Positions 10,248 through 19,300 of a stretch of 54,925 bases of DNA are shown piece by piece; within the stretch, counting starts at the first letter, position 1, and each line of letters opens with the position of its first letter. A model generated the notes under the pieces. It saw only the letters and a program-made list of their open reading frames with translations. It did no database searches and was not told the origin of the DNA. Position numbers and translations under genes: made by a program. Location: positions 1 through 54,925 of the forward strand of contig JAJQEE010000029.1 of NCBI GenBank assembly GCA_021201865.1, in the 5' to 3' direction. Source of the stretch: Tannerellaceae bacterium (GTDB lineage Bacteria; Bacteroidota; Bacteroidia; Bacteroidales; Tannerellaceae).

Positions 10248-10260
10248 CGCCTTTTATCAT

Positions 10261-10587
10261 TTAAATATTTCGAATGTGGTTAATCGTATTATTCAATTCC
10301 TGCCAGGAAGTTTCCAGTTCTCCTAAAAATGCAACTCCCATTTCCGTAAGCTGATAATATTTCCTGGGGGGGCCCTGAGAAGATTCGATCCACTGATAAC
10401 TCAAAAAACCACTGTTCTTTAAACGGGTCAAAAGTGGATATAGAGTGCCTTCTACAACAATCAATTTTGCTTCCTGTAACTTCTGAATAATGTCAGAGGT
10501 GTAAGCCGGTTCCTTTTTGAGCAGCAACAAAATGCAATACTCTAAAGTACCTTTTCTCATTTGTGATTTTACGTTCTCTGCATTCAT
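10261..10587 (-). CDS. PadR family transcriptional regulator
   Basis: Small repressor of 108 residues, a winged-helix protein that forms dimers. The core, with EYCILLLLKKEPAYTSDIIQ and the wing segment EGTLYPLLTRLKNSGFL, is diagnostic of PadR (PF03551). The C-terminal part is a short dimerisation helix. It is the first gene of a two-gene operon with the PspC protein. A perfect 6+6 palindrome lies in its promoter region (10636-10655), consistent with self-repression. The inducing signal is unknown. Confidence 0.93.
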   Translation of the reverse strand: MNAENVKSQMRKGTLEYCILLLLKKEPAYTSDIIQKLQEAKLIVVEGTLYPLLTRLKNSGFLSYQWIESSQGPPRKYYQLTEMGVAFLGELETSWQELNNTINHIRNI

Positions 10588-10618
10588 ATACTTATTATTC
10601 CTGTCTATGTTTATATGA

Positions 10619-10655
10619 CAAATATATGTAATGCCTATGTACTATGCAATACATA
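10619..10655 (-). promoter_or_regulatory. padR-pspC promoter with palindromic candidate operator
   Basis: On the minus strand a -7 box TATATTTG is at 10619-10626 and an ATTG-like -33 at 10647-10650. The palindrome TATGTA-N8-TACATA (10636-10655) covers the -33 area. PadR-family operators are often built on ATGT/ACAT half-sites, which fits. Confidence 0.5.
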
Positions 10656-10745
10656 CTACTATAATTATTGTATTTTAACCTTTAAAAGTGGATAGATAAG
10701 GCTGTTTTCTTCTTTTATATCATTCTCCCATACCCAAAAAGAGAC

Positions 10746-10793
10746 AAAAAAGGAGTGGTCTTTCCTTATCCATACAGGAAAAACCACTCCTTA
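10746..10793 (-). terminator. Terminator of the DUF4625 gene
   Basis: A long inverted repeat (AAGGAGTGGT with ACCACTCCTT, extended by CTTTCCT/AGGAAAA) is followed on the minus strand by a run of six T. It lies 41 bases after the stop at 10834. Confidence 0.75.
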
Positions 10794-10833
10794 ATCAGTA
10801 TTAATAAATTACTCTTCTAAGAAGAATACTTCC

Positions 10834-11274
10834 TTATTTCAGCATAATATTCCGGATCACACTGGATTCATTTCCCGCTGCATCCGTACAAGTCACGATA
10901 AAATGATAATGTCCGGGGGTCGCATTCACCGGAATCTGGACTTCGTGATGATGAACCCGTGCTTTCTCTCTACCCGAGACATCATAGACTTTACTAAAGG
11001 AATAATCAACGGTTGAATCATCCACCCGGTGAGGATTAAAATTACCGAAGTTCTCATATACCTCTAACTTATAAGTGGCTAACATCACATTATCCGATAG
11101 TTCCATATCAAAATGCATGCCGGCTCCATCCCCAATCTTTACAATCGCACCGTCCCGTGGTTCCATCAGATTGATCGTCGGTTTGGTTTTATCTTCCTGT
11201 TGAGTTTCCGCAAAAGCAAATGAGGGTATACACAGAAGGAAAGAAAGCATAACAAAAAGGTGTTTTGTTTTCAT
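10834..11274 (-). CDS. DUF4625-like exported protein
   Basis: Exported protein of 146 residues. A signal peptide (about 1-22, ending FAFA before ETQQ) is followed by one immunoglobulin-like beta-sandwich domain matching the DUF4625 pattern: an opening KPTINLMEPRDGAIVKIGDG and a closing HYHFIVTCTDAAGNES. Many family members are lipoproteins; this one has no lipobox cysteine and should be periplasmic or secreted. There are clustered histidines (VHHHEV and GHYHF) that could bind metal, an inference only. It has its own promoter and terminator and is monocistronic. Function unknown. Confidence 0.75.
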   Translation of the reverse strand: MKTKHLFVMLSFLLCIPSFAFAETQQEDKTKPTINLMEPRDGAIVKIGDGAGMHFDMELSDNVMLATYKLEVYENFGNFNPHRVDDSTVDYSFSKVYDVSGREKARVHHHEVQIPVNATPGHYHFIVTCTDAAGNESSVIRNIMLK

Positions 11275-11309
11275 TGTCTTTAATTTTATTACTTATTCAT
11301 TTAAGGGAA

Positions 11310-11317
11310 CAAATATA
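11310..11317 (-). promoter_or_regulatory. -7 box upstream of the DUF4625 gene
   Basis: TATATTTG on the minus strand, 36 bases before the ATG at 11274. Confidence 0.45.
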
Positions 11318-11396
11318 AAATAAAATGTGTAGTCTACTCTCATCCCCAACATTTTTATGAAGATAGGTAGGGTGAACCCGTGGAATGTCCGGAAGA

Positions 11397-11774
11397 TCAC
11401 TTTCCTCTCTTCATACTGACAGGGATCTGCATCATGCCCGCATCAAACACACAATCTATTTTATTTCCTTTGAGATCAAAAGAAACCGTGATCGGATAAC
11501 CTTCCGCAGTCATATCTCCGTAAAATTTGCCATTATCATTGGCACGCAGATTACTGGTTTCCATGGTATTGGCTCCGCCGCTGAAATAGGCTTTCACCTC
11601 TTTCTTTACCTCTTTGATCGAGCACTGTCCATTCACCACTTCACCCGTCATCGGATGAGAGAACTCATAGGTCCATTCTCCTAACAACTTTTTAGGGATC
11701 TGCTTATCCTGAGCAAAAATGGTAGCACTCAATGATAACAAAACACACATGTAAAATAAAACTGTAGTTTTCAT
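11397..11774 (-). CDS. Small exported protein of unknown function
   Basis: Predicted exported protein of 125 residues. A signal peptide occupies about 1-21 (hydrophobic core then IFAQ). The mature part is predicted beta-rich, with GEWTYEFSHPMTGEVVNGQC near the start and KGNKIDCVFDAGMMQIPVSM near the end, resembling small lipocalin-like or META-like beta-barrel proteins. Two cysteines (in NGQC and IDC) could form a disulfide. It lies 54 bases downstream of the LytTR response regulator gene on the same strand, so it could be part of that transcript or a target of that system. I do not recognise a named family. Confidence 0.65.
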   Translation of the reverse strand: MKTTVLFYMCVLLSLSATIFAQDKQIPKKLLGEWTYEFSHPMTGEVVNGQCSIKEVKKEVKAYFSGGANTMETSNLRANDNGKFYGDMTAEGYPITVSFDLKGNKIDCVFDAGMMQIPVSMKRGK

Positions 11775-11828
11775 ATGAATATATTATTAAATGGTTGATA
11801 AATGTCTGCTATATATAATACGATAAAC

Positions 11829-12560
11829 TTATTTCTTCACAGCCGACCGCTGCGTAATAACTTCCATAAATTTATCTTTATAAATCTCCGAAACAGGAAT
11901 ATATTCCTTCCCGATCACAATCCGGCTTCCCCTCTCGATCGCCTTGATCTTATCAATGGCTACTATATAAGATCGATGAACACGGATAAAACGATTCGAA
12001 GGTAACAATTCTTCCGCGGCCTTCATGGTCATCAAAGAGATAACCGCTTTCGTTTCTCCTTCCACATAGATCTTTGCATAATCTTTCAATCCGCTGACAT
12101 ACTCGATTTTATCCAGTTCAATCCGGACAATCTTATAATCACATTTTACAAAGATACTTCCCGGATCCGCCTGTTGCAGATTTCCTTTTAAACGGCTTTG
12201 GCTATCAAACCATTGCAATGCCTTATTGGTCGCACGAAGGAATTGCTGGTAGTCAATCGGTTTCAACAAATATTCCAGTGCATTCATCTCATAACTCTCA
12301 TAGGCATATTGCTTAAATGCGGCAGTGAATATGATACGGGTCTCAGCCGGAATACATTTGGCCAGTTCCAGGCCATTCAGTTCCGGCATCTGGATATCCA
12401 GGAAAATAAGATCTACCGGATGACTGTTGATTTCCCCCAAAGCCAGTACAGGACTATCATAGGAACCCTCTAATTTAAGAAATGGAGTCTTGGCTACATA
12501 GTTTTCCAGCAGACTAATGGCCAGAGGTTCATCATCGATGATCATACAACTTAATATCAT
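11829..12560 (-). CDS. LytTR family response regulator
   Basis: DNA-binding response regulator of 243 residues. The receiver domain (1-115) has the acidic pair DD (9-10), phospho-acceptor Asp55 in FLDIQMP and the Lys of LKPI. A LytTR DNA-binding domain follows (about 140-238), with the typical FIRVHRSYIVAIDKI segment. It partners the sensor kinase encoded immediately upstream. With the kinase frame repaired, the two genes are only four bases apart, so they form one operon. Systems of this AgrA/LytR type regulate surface or metabolic functions; the signal here is unknown. Confidence 0.93.
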   Translation of the reverse strand: MILSCMIIDDEPLAISLLENYVAKTPFLKLEGSYDSPVLALGEINSHPVDLIFLDIQMPELNGLELAKCIPAETRIIFTAAFKQYAYESYEMNALEYLLKPIDYQQFLRATNKALQWFDSQSRLKGNLQQADPGSIFVKCDYKIVRIELDKIEYVSGLKDYAKIYVEGETKAVISLMTMKAAEELLPSNRFIRVHRSYIVAIDKIKAIERGSRIVIGKEYIPVSEIYKDKFMEVITQRSAVKK

Positions 12561-12564
12561 GCAC

Positions 12565-13610
12565 TCAGGATTTTATAGTAGATACAATTAGTTTACAGAC
12601 ATACATTCCATCCTTTACCCCATAGGTAAAGATATGCTGCCCCGGATAACATAGTTCCAATCTTTTTTCAGATTCACAATCCCGATCCCCGATCCTCCTT
12701 TATCTTCTTTATCCTTCGGAAAGTTAGAATTAACCGTAATAAATGTCAGGGTATCCTTTGCCTGCTCAAAAGAGATCCGGATAAAAGAGGGCTGATTCGC
12801 ACTAATACCGTGCTTAAAAGCATTCTCTACCAAAGAAATATACAAAAGAGGAATTACTTCTCCCGGCTCTTCCACTTCCGGAATATCCACTTCAATGGTC
12901 GTACGGGAAGAGGTACGTATTTTCATCAGTTCTATGTAGTTGCGGACAAAATCCAGTTCACAATCCAGCGGTACATATTTTCTACTACTATCATACAATA
13001 CGTATCGTAACAGTTCACTGAACTGTTGGATAGATAGCTGAGCGTTTTCCGGACTCACCAGGATCAGGCTATAAATATTATTCAACGTATTAAAAAGAAA
13101 ATGTGGATTTAACTGGTTCTTCAGGATCTGAAGTTCGGACTCCATTTTATTAGCCACCAATTTCCGGCGCTCTGATTCGGACTTATACCATTCCTGTGTC
13201 ATCTTAAAGGCCACACTGATTCCCAGACTCAACATATAAGGAATCCAACCTGTCACATAGATCGCCAGGCGCGTACCCCGGTCCAATGACCGGATATGAA
13301 CGCCTACTCCCATAAACTCATAATATAACTGCTGTCCTTTCATCATAAGAAAAATAAAAAGAATATTAGCCAGAATAAAAGGAACGAGCTTCTTTTTGAA
13401 AAGGAGTTTATCTATCAGGAAAAAACTATTGAAATAATAAACAATAAAATAGGCAAAAGGAAGAACCCAGATAATTTTAAAAACCTCAAATGCATTTTCT
13501 ATCGAACCTTTGTTCAGTAATTCCACGATAAAAGGCATACCGCACATGCTCAGCCATATAGCTACATGGAGAAAAATGGCATAGGGTTTTTTACTTTTTA
13601 TTTTATCCAT
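12565..13610 (-). pseudogene. LytS/YehU-type sensor histidine kinase, frameshifted near its C-terminus
   Basis: Membrane sensor kinase of the His_kinase (PF06580) family. Four hydrophobic segments (about 10-30, 45-65, 75-90, 115-135) precede a kinase core with phospho-acceptor His170 in QLNPHFLFNTLNNI and the N-box in LVENAFKHG. The G-box starts normally (GGSGIGIVNLKK) and then runs out of frame, stopping after about 20 foreign residues at 12615. Adding one base to the T6 run at 12663-12668 (an A-run in the coding sense) restores KKRLELCYPG and a natural end at a TGA at 12565-12567, four bases before the response regulator ATG. The gene is therefore one base short as sequenced. Confidence 0.85.
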
Positions 13611-13644
13611 CTGGTAAATATAAAAATTAATGTGGTTTATTTCT

Positions 13645-13675
13645 CAAAGATACAGAGATGTTTCACCCGTCTCAA
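13645..13675 (-). promoter_or_regulatory. Promoter of the two-component operon
   Basis: On the minus strand a TTGA -33 element (13672-13675), a 19-base spacer and TATCTTTG (13645-13652) give a start near 13638, about 28 bases before the kinase ATG. Confidence 0.55.
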
Positions 13676-13773
13676 GCGAATTCGTCCATCCGGTCATTTT
13701 ATCCGACGACCTGAATTTATTTATCGACCACATATTTATAAATGAACACCCGTAGATATGAGAATAAAATAGT

Positions 13774-13781
13774 TACTTTTG
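13774..13781 (+). promoter_or_regulatory. -7 box upstream of aroA
   Basis: TACTTTTG lies 31 bases before the aroA ATG. No clear -33 element. Confidence 0.4.
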
Positions 13782-13811
13782 TAATCCATTTAAAATAAAC
13801 GAGGCAAAACA

Positions 13812-15041
13812 ATGAGTTATCTTATCAAAGGCCCTCAATCTCCGGTCCGGGCTTCTATTTTTTTACCTGCATCTAAAAGTATCAGTAACCGTATCCTGAT
13901 CATGAATGCCTTAGGCGATGATCCGCGGGAAATAAAAAACCTGGCAGATAGTGATGATGTAAAAGCCATGATGGGTGTCTTACACTCGAATGACTGTCAT
14001 TTTAATATCGGGGCTGCGGGAACGACCATGCGTTTCCTCACGGCATTCCTATCCAAAATCGTAGGTGAATGGACGATCACCGGAAGCGAACGGATGAAAA
14101 ACCGTCCCATCCGGCTGTTGGTAGAGGCGTTGAATGGATTAGGTGCCCGCATTGAATACATGGAAAAGGAAGGATATCCTCCGCTACGAATTTTTGGCAG
14201 CGCCCTGCAGGGAGGGGAGATCTCTCTTTCCGGAGGAGTAAGTTCCCAATACATTTCTGCTCTCCTGATGATCGCTCCCACGATGGAAAAAGGATTAAAA
14301 CTACATCTTGAAGGGGAGATTATTTCCCGTCCTTATATCCATCTGACCATCCAACTGATGAAAGCGTTTGGTGTGGAGGTCGAATGGAAGGGACAAGACC
14401 TCTATGTAGCTCCACAAACCTATAAACCCATCCCTTTTACCGTAGAATCGGATTGGAGCGGAGCCTCGTACTGGTATACGATCGCTTTATTCGCTGATCA
14501 TCCGGAGATAGAACTATCCGGATTATTTGAGCATAGTTTGCAGGGGGATGCAGCCGGGGCAAAGCTGTTTGAGCAGTTGGGCATCCATACAACCTTCACC
14601 GGTAAAGGGGCGATCCTCCGGAAAAACGGGATAAAATGTGATCGCTTAGTGTATGACTTTATCAATGAACCGGACCTGGCGCAGACTTTTGTGGTAGCCT
14701 GTGTATTTTCAGGCACTCCTTTCCACTTTAGCGGGCTGCAAACATTAAAGATCAAAGAGTCAGACCGGATTGAAGCACTGAAAGCAGAACTCCGTAAATT
14801 AGGATATGTCATTACAGACAAAGAGGATACCATCTTAGAATGGAACGGTGAACGGTGCGACCCGGAGCCCCATCCGGTAATCCAAACTTACGAAGATCAC
14901 CGGATGGCTATGGCCTTTGCTCCTATCGCATTAGTCAAACCGGAAGGAATTGAAATGGCAGATCCCCAGGTGGTCACTAAAAGTTACCCTGGATTCTGGA
15001 AAGATCTGGCAAGTGCCGGATTCCTGATCGAAGAAAAATAA
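13812..15041 (+). CDS. aroA: 3-phosphoshikimate 1-carboxyvinyltransferase (EPSP synthase)
   Basis: Transfers the enolpyruvyl group of phosphoenolpyruvate to shikimate 3-phosphate, the sixth step of the shikimate pathway. The 409 residues have the two-domain inside-out fold. LPASKSISNR near the N-terminus binds shikimate 3-phosphate, and AAGTTMRFLTAF is the PEP-loop counterpart of the usual NAGTAMR. IKESDR and DHRMAMAFAP near the C-terminus are conserved. The G-to-T change in the PEP loop (AGTTMR) is common in this group, as far as I recall. It leads a plus-strand run aroA - unknown membrane protein - metal permease - porW with gaps of 3-44 bases. Confidence 0.96.
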   Translation: MSYLIKGPQSPVRASIFLPASKSISNRILIMNALGDDPREIKNLADSDDVKAMMGVLHSNDCHFNIGAAGTTMRFLTAFLSKIVGEWTITGSERMKNRPIRLLVEALNGLGARIEYMEKEGYPPLRIFGSALQGGEISLSGGVSSQYISALLMIAPTMEKGLKLHLEGEIISRPYIHLTIQLMKAFGVEVEWKGQDLYVAPQTYKPIPFTVESDWSGASYWYTIALFADHPEIELSGLFEHSLQGDAAGAKLFEQLGIHTTFTGKGAILRKNGIKCDRLVYDFINEPDLAQTFVVACVFSGTPFHFSGLQTLKIKESDRIEALKAELRKLGYVITDKEDTILEWNGERCDPEPHPVIQTYEDHRMAMAFAPIALVKPEGIEMADPQVVTKSYPGFWKDLASAGFLIEEK

Positions 15042-15060
15042 CGTTCAATTATCCATTCAC

Positions 15061-15486
15061 ATGTGGTATATTATTTTAGCCATCATTCTGTTAGGTATAC
15101 TGGCCGCTATAGCAGGCTGGTTCAGGAACCGTAAGTTTCAGAAGATGCTGGAACGGGGTGAGATCACTGAAATTCCCGAAGCAACCGAAAGAGTAGAAGA
15201 AGAGTGCTGCGGGCAACATGCGACCTGCGAAAAAGATAGCTTGTTAGCAGCCGTTAGTAAGCAGATAGAATACTACGATGATGAGGAGCTGGACCGTTAT
15301 CAGGGAATTGATCCGGACCAGTATGAAGAAAAAGCCGTAGATGAATTCCGGGAGATACTCTACACCTTGCGGGATGAAGAGGTAGCCGGATGGATCCGCA
15401 GCCTCCAGCTACGAGGGATCGCACTACCGGACCTGCTGAAAGATGAAGCATTCCTGATTATCGGAGAAAGAAGAATACACGCATAA
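15061..15486 (+). CDS. Membrane-anchored protein of unknown function
   Basis: Protein of 141 residues with one N-terminal membrane segment (about 2-20) followed by a basic RNRKF stretch, so the rest is probably cytoplasmic. A cysteine cluster, EECCGQHATCEKD (about 47-59), could bind metal. The C-terminal half is acidic and helical (DDEELDRYQGIDPDQYEE and onward). It lies 19 bases after aroA and three bases before the metal ABC permease gene. The cysteine cluster together with that neighbour suggests a link to metal handling, which is inference only. I do not recognise a characterised family. Confidence 0.75.
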   Translation: MWYIILAIILLGILAAIAGWFRNRKFQKMLERGEITEIPEATERVEEECCGQHATCEKDSLLAAVSKQIEYYDDEELDRYQGIDPDQYEEKAVDEFREILYTLRDEEVAGWIRSLQLRGIALPDLLKDEAFLIIGERRIHA

Positions 15487-15489
15487 ATT

Positions 15490-16299
15490 ATGACAGAACT
15501 TCTGCAATACGCATTTTTTCAAAATGCCCTGATCGGTAGTTTCCTGACGGCGATCGCATGCGGCATGGTCGGAACCTATATCGTTTCCCGCAGATTGGTT
15601 TTTATCAGCGGTGGGATTACGCATGCCTCTTTCGGAGGATTAGGTTTAGGATTCTACCTGGGTACCAATCCCATTCTGACAGCCATGCTCTTTTCCATCC
15701 TTTCAGCCTTCGGAGTAGAATGGGTCAGTAAATCACAGGATGTCCGGGAAGATTCCGCCATTGCCGGTGTATGGTCGTTAGGAATGGCCTTAGGAGTGAT
15801 CTTTATCTTCCTGACTCCCGGCTATGCACCCAACCTGTCAGCCTATCTGTTCGGGAATATCCTGACCATTTCCTACACGGACCTTTACTGGATTGCCGGC
15901 TTAGTGATCCTCCTGAGCCTGATCTTTATTTTATACATCCGTGAGATCATGTATGTGGCTTTCGACCATGATTTTGCCAGAACCCAGGGACTTCCTGTGA
16001 AATGGATTGAATACTCGATGATGTTGTTTATAGCCGTCACTATTGTACTATCCATTCGTCTGGTCGGTATTATGCTACTCATGAGCCTGCTCACGCTGCC
16101 ACAGATCACTATCAATCTCTTTACTTCCGATTTCCGGAAGATCATCTGGGGTAGTATCGCACTGGGATTTTTAGGCTGTGTTGCCGGTCTGATCTTCTCC
16201 TATTATCTGAATATTCCATCCGGGGCTTTTATTATCTTAGTATTGGTAGTCCTCTTTTTACTTGCCAAAGGAGTATTATTCCTGGCTAAGAGACAATAA
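15490..16299 (+). CDS. Metal ABC transporter permease (ZnuB/MntB family)
   Basis: Inner-membrane permease of the ABC-3 family (PF00950), importing zinc, manganese or iron. The 269 residues carry seven to eight hydrophobic segments, the conserved early block FQNALIGSFLTAIACGMVGTY, and the cytoplasmic loop around FGNILTISYTDLYWI. No ATPase or binding-protein gene is adjacent, so those partners must be encoded elsewhere, as is usual in Bacteroidales. It is cotranscribed with aroA upstream and probably porW downstream. The metal cannot be told from the permease alone. Confidence 0.9.
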   Translation: MTELLQYAFFQNALIGSFLTAIACGMVGTYIVSRRLVFISGGITHASFGGLGLGFYLGTNPILTAMLFSILSAFGVEWVSKSQDVREDSAIAGVWSLGMALGVIFIFLTPGYAPNLSAYLFGNILTISYTDLYWIAGLVILLSLIFILYIREIMYVAFDHDFARTQGLPVKWIEYSMMLFIAVTIVLSIRLVGIMLLMSLLTLPQITINLFTSDFRKIIWGSIALGFLGCVAGLIFSYYLNIPSGAFIILVLVVLFLLAKGVLFLAKRQ

Positions 16300-16343
16300 A
16301 TAAGTGGATTTTCAGTTAATATTACGATAACATAGCCCCATAG

Positions 16344-19300
16344 GTGAAGAAAGGTTTTTATTATATCATATCTATTGCTGTACTCAGCCTGCTTTTTTCT
16401 TGTAGTACGAAGAAAAACACAAAAGCAAGCCGTTTCTATCATGCCTTTAATTCACGCTATAATATCTATTTCAACGGAAAAACCTCTTTTGATGAAACAT
16501 TAAAGATCATGGAGGACAATTACCAGGAAAGTTATACGGATATGATCCTGTTGCATCCCATCAGCGCCCAGCCAAAGGATAAGATGGTTCCCGGCGGCCC
16601 CTTTGACCGGGCTATCGAGAAAGGCAATAAAGCGATCAAACTCCATTCCATCAAAACCAAGCCCCCTAAAAAGCCGGGATGGAGAAACAACCCGAAACAG
16701 GTCGCACTGCAAAATCAGGAAGAATACAATCCGTTTTTAAAGAAATGCTGGCTGTTAATGGGACAGGGACAATTCTATAATGCAGATTTTTTGCAGGCGG
16801 CAGCCACTTTTTCCTATATCGCCCGTCATTATGCACAGGATGAAGAGGTGGTTGCGGAAGCCAGATTGTGGCAGGCCCGTTCCTATGCTGAGATGGACTG
16901 GCTGTTTGAGACAGAAGATATCCTGAAAAAGCTGAACATAAATGGCATTCCCCAGAAGCAACTGAAACTCTATGCGAAAACAAATGCGGATTACCTGATC
17001 AAAAACGGAAATTTTGAGGAGGCAATTCCCTATCTTCAGACAGCGATCAAAAGCGAAAAGAGCAAACTTCAACGAACCCGCATGAAGTATCTTTTAGGCC
17101 AGATATATGCTGAACAGGGTCTGGAAGGGATGGCCTATAAATCATTTGGGGATGTGATACGGGCTAATCCGGCCTATGAACTGGAATTTGCCGCCCGTAT
17201 CCGCCAGACAGAAGTCTTTCCGGGAAATAATCCGCACAAAGTGATCCGGTCCCTCGAAAGGATGGGTAAAAATGAGAAGAACAAAGACTATCTGGACCAG
17301 GTCTATTATGCGTTAGGAAACGTACATCTCACGCAGGAAGATACGATCAAAGCGATCCAGAGCTATGAGTCAGCCATCGAAAAAAGTACCCGGAACGGCA
17401 TGGATAAAGCGATTTGCCAGATCAAACTGGGTGATATCTATTTTGGCAGGCGTGACTATGTCAAAGCCCAGCCCTGTTTCAGTGGTGCCATTTCCATTAT
17501 TAATAAAGAATACAAAGAATATAAACGCATCTCCAAACTCTCCTCCATTTTAGATGAATTAGTCATCCATGTGAAAGCCGTACACCTTCAGGACAGTCTA
17601 CAAACACTGGCCCGTATGCCGGAAGCAGAACGGCTGGCAGTCATAGACAAAATCATCGAACAGGTGATCAAAGAAGAAGAGGAAGCAAAAGCGTTAGCTG
17701 AAAAAGAGGCCTATCTGGCTGAACAGGAAGCGATGGGTACCGGCATCGACCGTCCGGGAACGGATGTAGGTGGGATCACTATCCCGACAGCAGGAGGAAG
17801 TTCCTTCTACTTCTACAATTCACAAGCCGTTGCACAAGGTAAAACCCAGTTCCAGCGAAAATGGGGAAGGCGTACCCTCGAAGATGACTGGCGCAGAAGA
17901 AATAAAACGATGACTACCTTCCTGGCTGAACAGATGGATGAAATAGAGATGGATGAACCCACTTTGCAGTTTGCAGAGGATGGCACTCCCTTAACCCCGG
18001 AAGGATTTCCGGAAGCGATTCCCCCCAGCGTCTCCGATGATCCGAAAACAAGAGAATATTACATTCAGCAACTTCCTTTGACAGAAGAGGATATCGATGC
18101 ATCTAATATAATTATCATCGATGGATTATACCAGATGGGAATGATCTATAAAGATAAATTAGAAGATATTCCTCTCTCCATTGAAACATTCGAAACATTA
18201 GATCGCCGGTTCCCGGGAAATGAGAACCAATTAGAAAGCTATTATCAGCTTTACCTGATGTCTCTCTATCTGGGTGATCAGGGATTGATGGAGCTTTATA
18301 AAAACAGACTGATCTCCACTTTCCCCGAAAGCGACTATGCCATTGCCATAGCCGATCCGGAATATGAACAAAATATCCGGCTCATGGACCGTGTCCAGGA
18401 GTCTCTTTATCAGTCGACTTATAATCATTACCTGACGGGTGATATATATACTGTTCGGAAGAACTATGCGGAGATCACTGCCAGATATCCCTTAGCGAAA
18501 CTGATCCCCAAGTTCATGTTCCTGGAAGCCCTCACCTATGTACAGGAAGGAGACGCGGAAAGCTTCAAAGAAGCCTTGAAAGCCCTTGTCGAAAAATATC
18601 CGGACGCAGATGTAACGGAACTGGCAGGGGAAATGCTGAAAGGCGTACTTCGGGGACGTACCATGGTGCAGGGAAATATAAAAGGGATGGCCTGGAACTT
18701 ACGATTAGGTATTGACGGAGAATTATCGGCGGCAGACTCTGCCCGTACCTTTACGGCAGTTGCCAATACTCCTTATAAATTACTGTTGGTCTACCCAACC
18801 GGATCCCTGCCTAATAACCAACTTTTATTTGCTGTGGCCGCTTACAACTTCGGGAATTTCATGGTCAAAGAGTTTGACCTGACCATAGAAGAAGCCGGCC
18901 CGATGACCCTATTGATGATCAATGGCTTTGTCAGCCTGGAAGAGATCCTGCAATATAGCCGTATGATCTACGGAACAGAGGGATATGCCTCTGCCTTTAC
19001 AAAAGAGGTTACCTTACTTCCTATCTCTGAAGATAACTATGAGACGCTGATGCGGGGCAAAACCCTGGAAGAGTATATTGAGTTCTTTGAAGAATCTTAC
19101 GGGGAGGTGGCTCCGGAAATGATCGAGCGCTGGCGGACCCATATGGAAGAAGAGGAAGAATCACAAGAAGAAGCCTCTTCTCAGCCGGAAGAGATTATCC
19201 AACCTCCTATCCGGGATGAAATTCAGGAAGAGAACCCTCAGGAATCTGCCGAAGATGTCCTGAGAGAAATTGCTGATCAGGAAGAAGAGGACGATCAAAG

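Noticed and set aside
13621-13811. Riboswitch or attenuator upstream of aroA
   Set aside because: The 200-base gap shows no stem followed by T-run and no recognisable aptamer.
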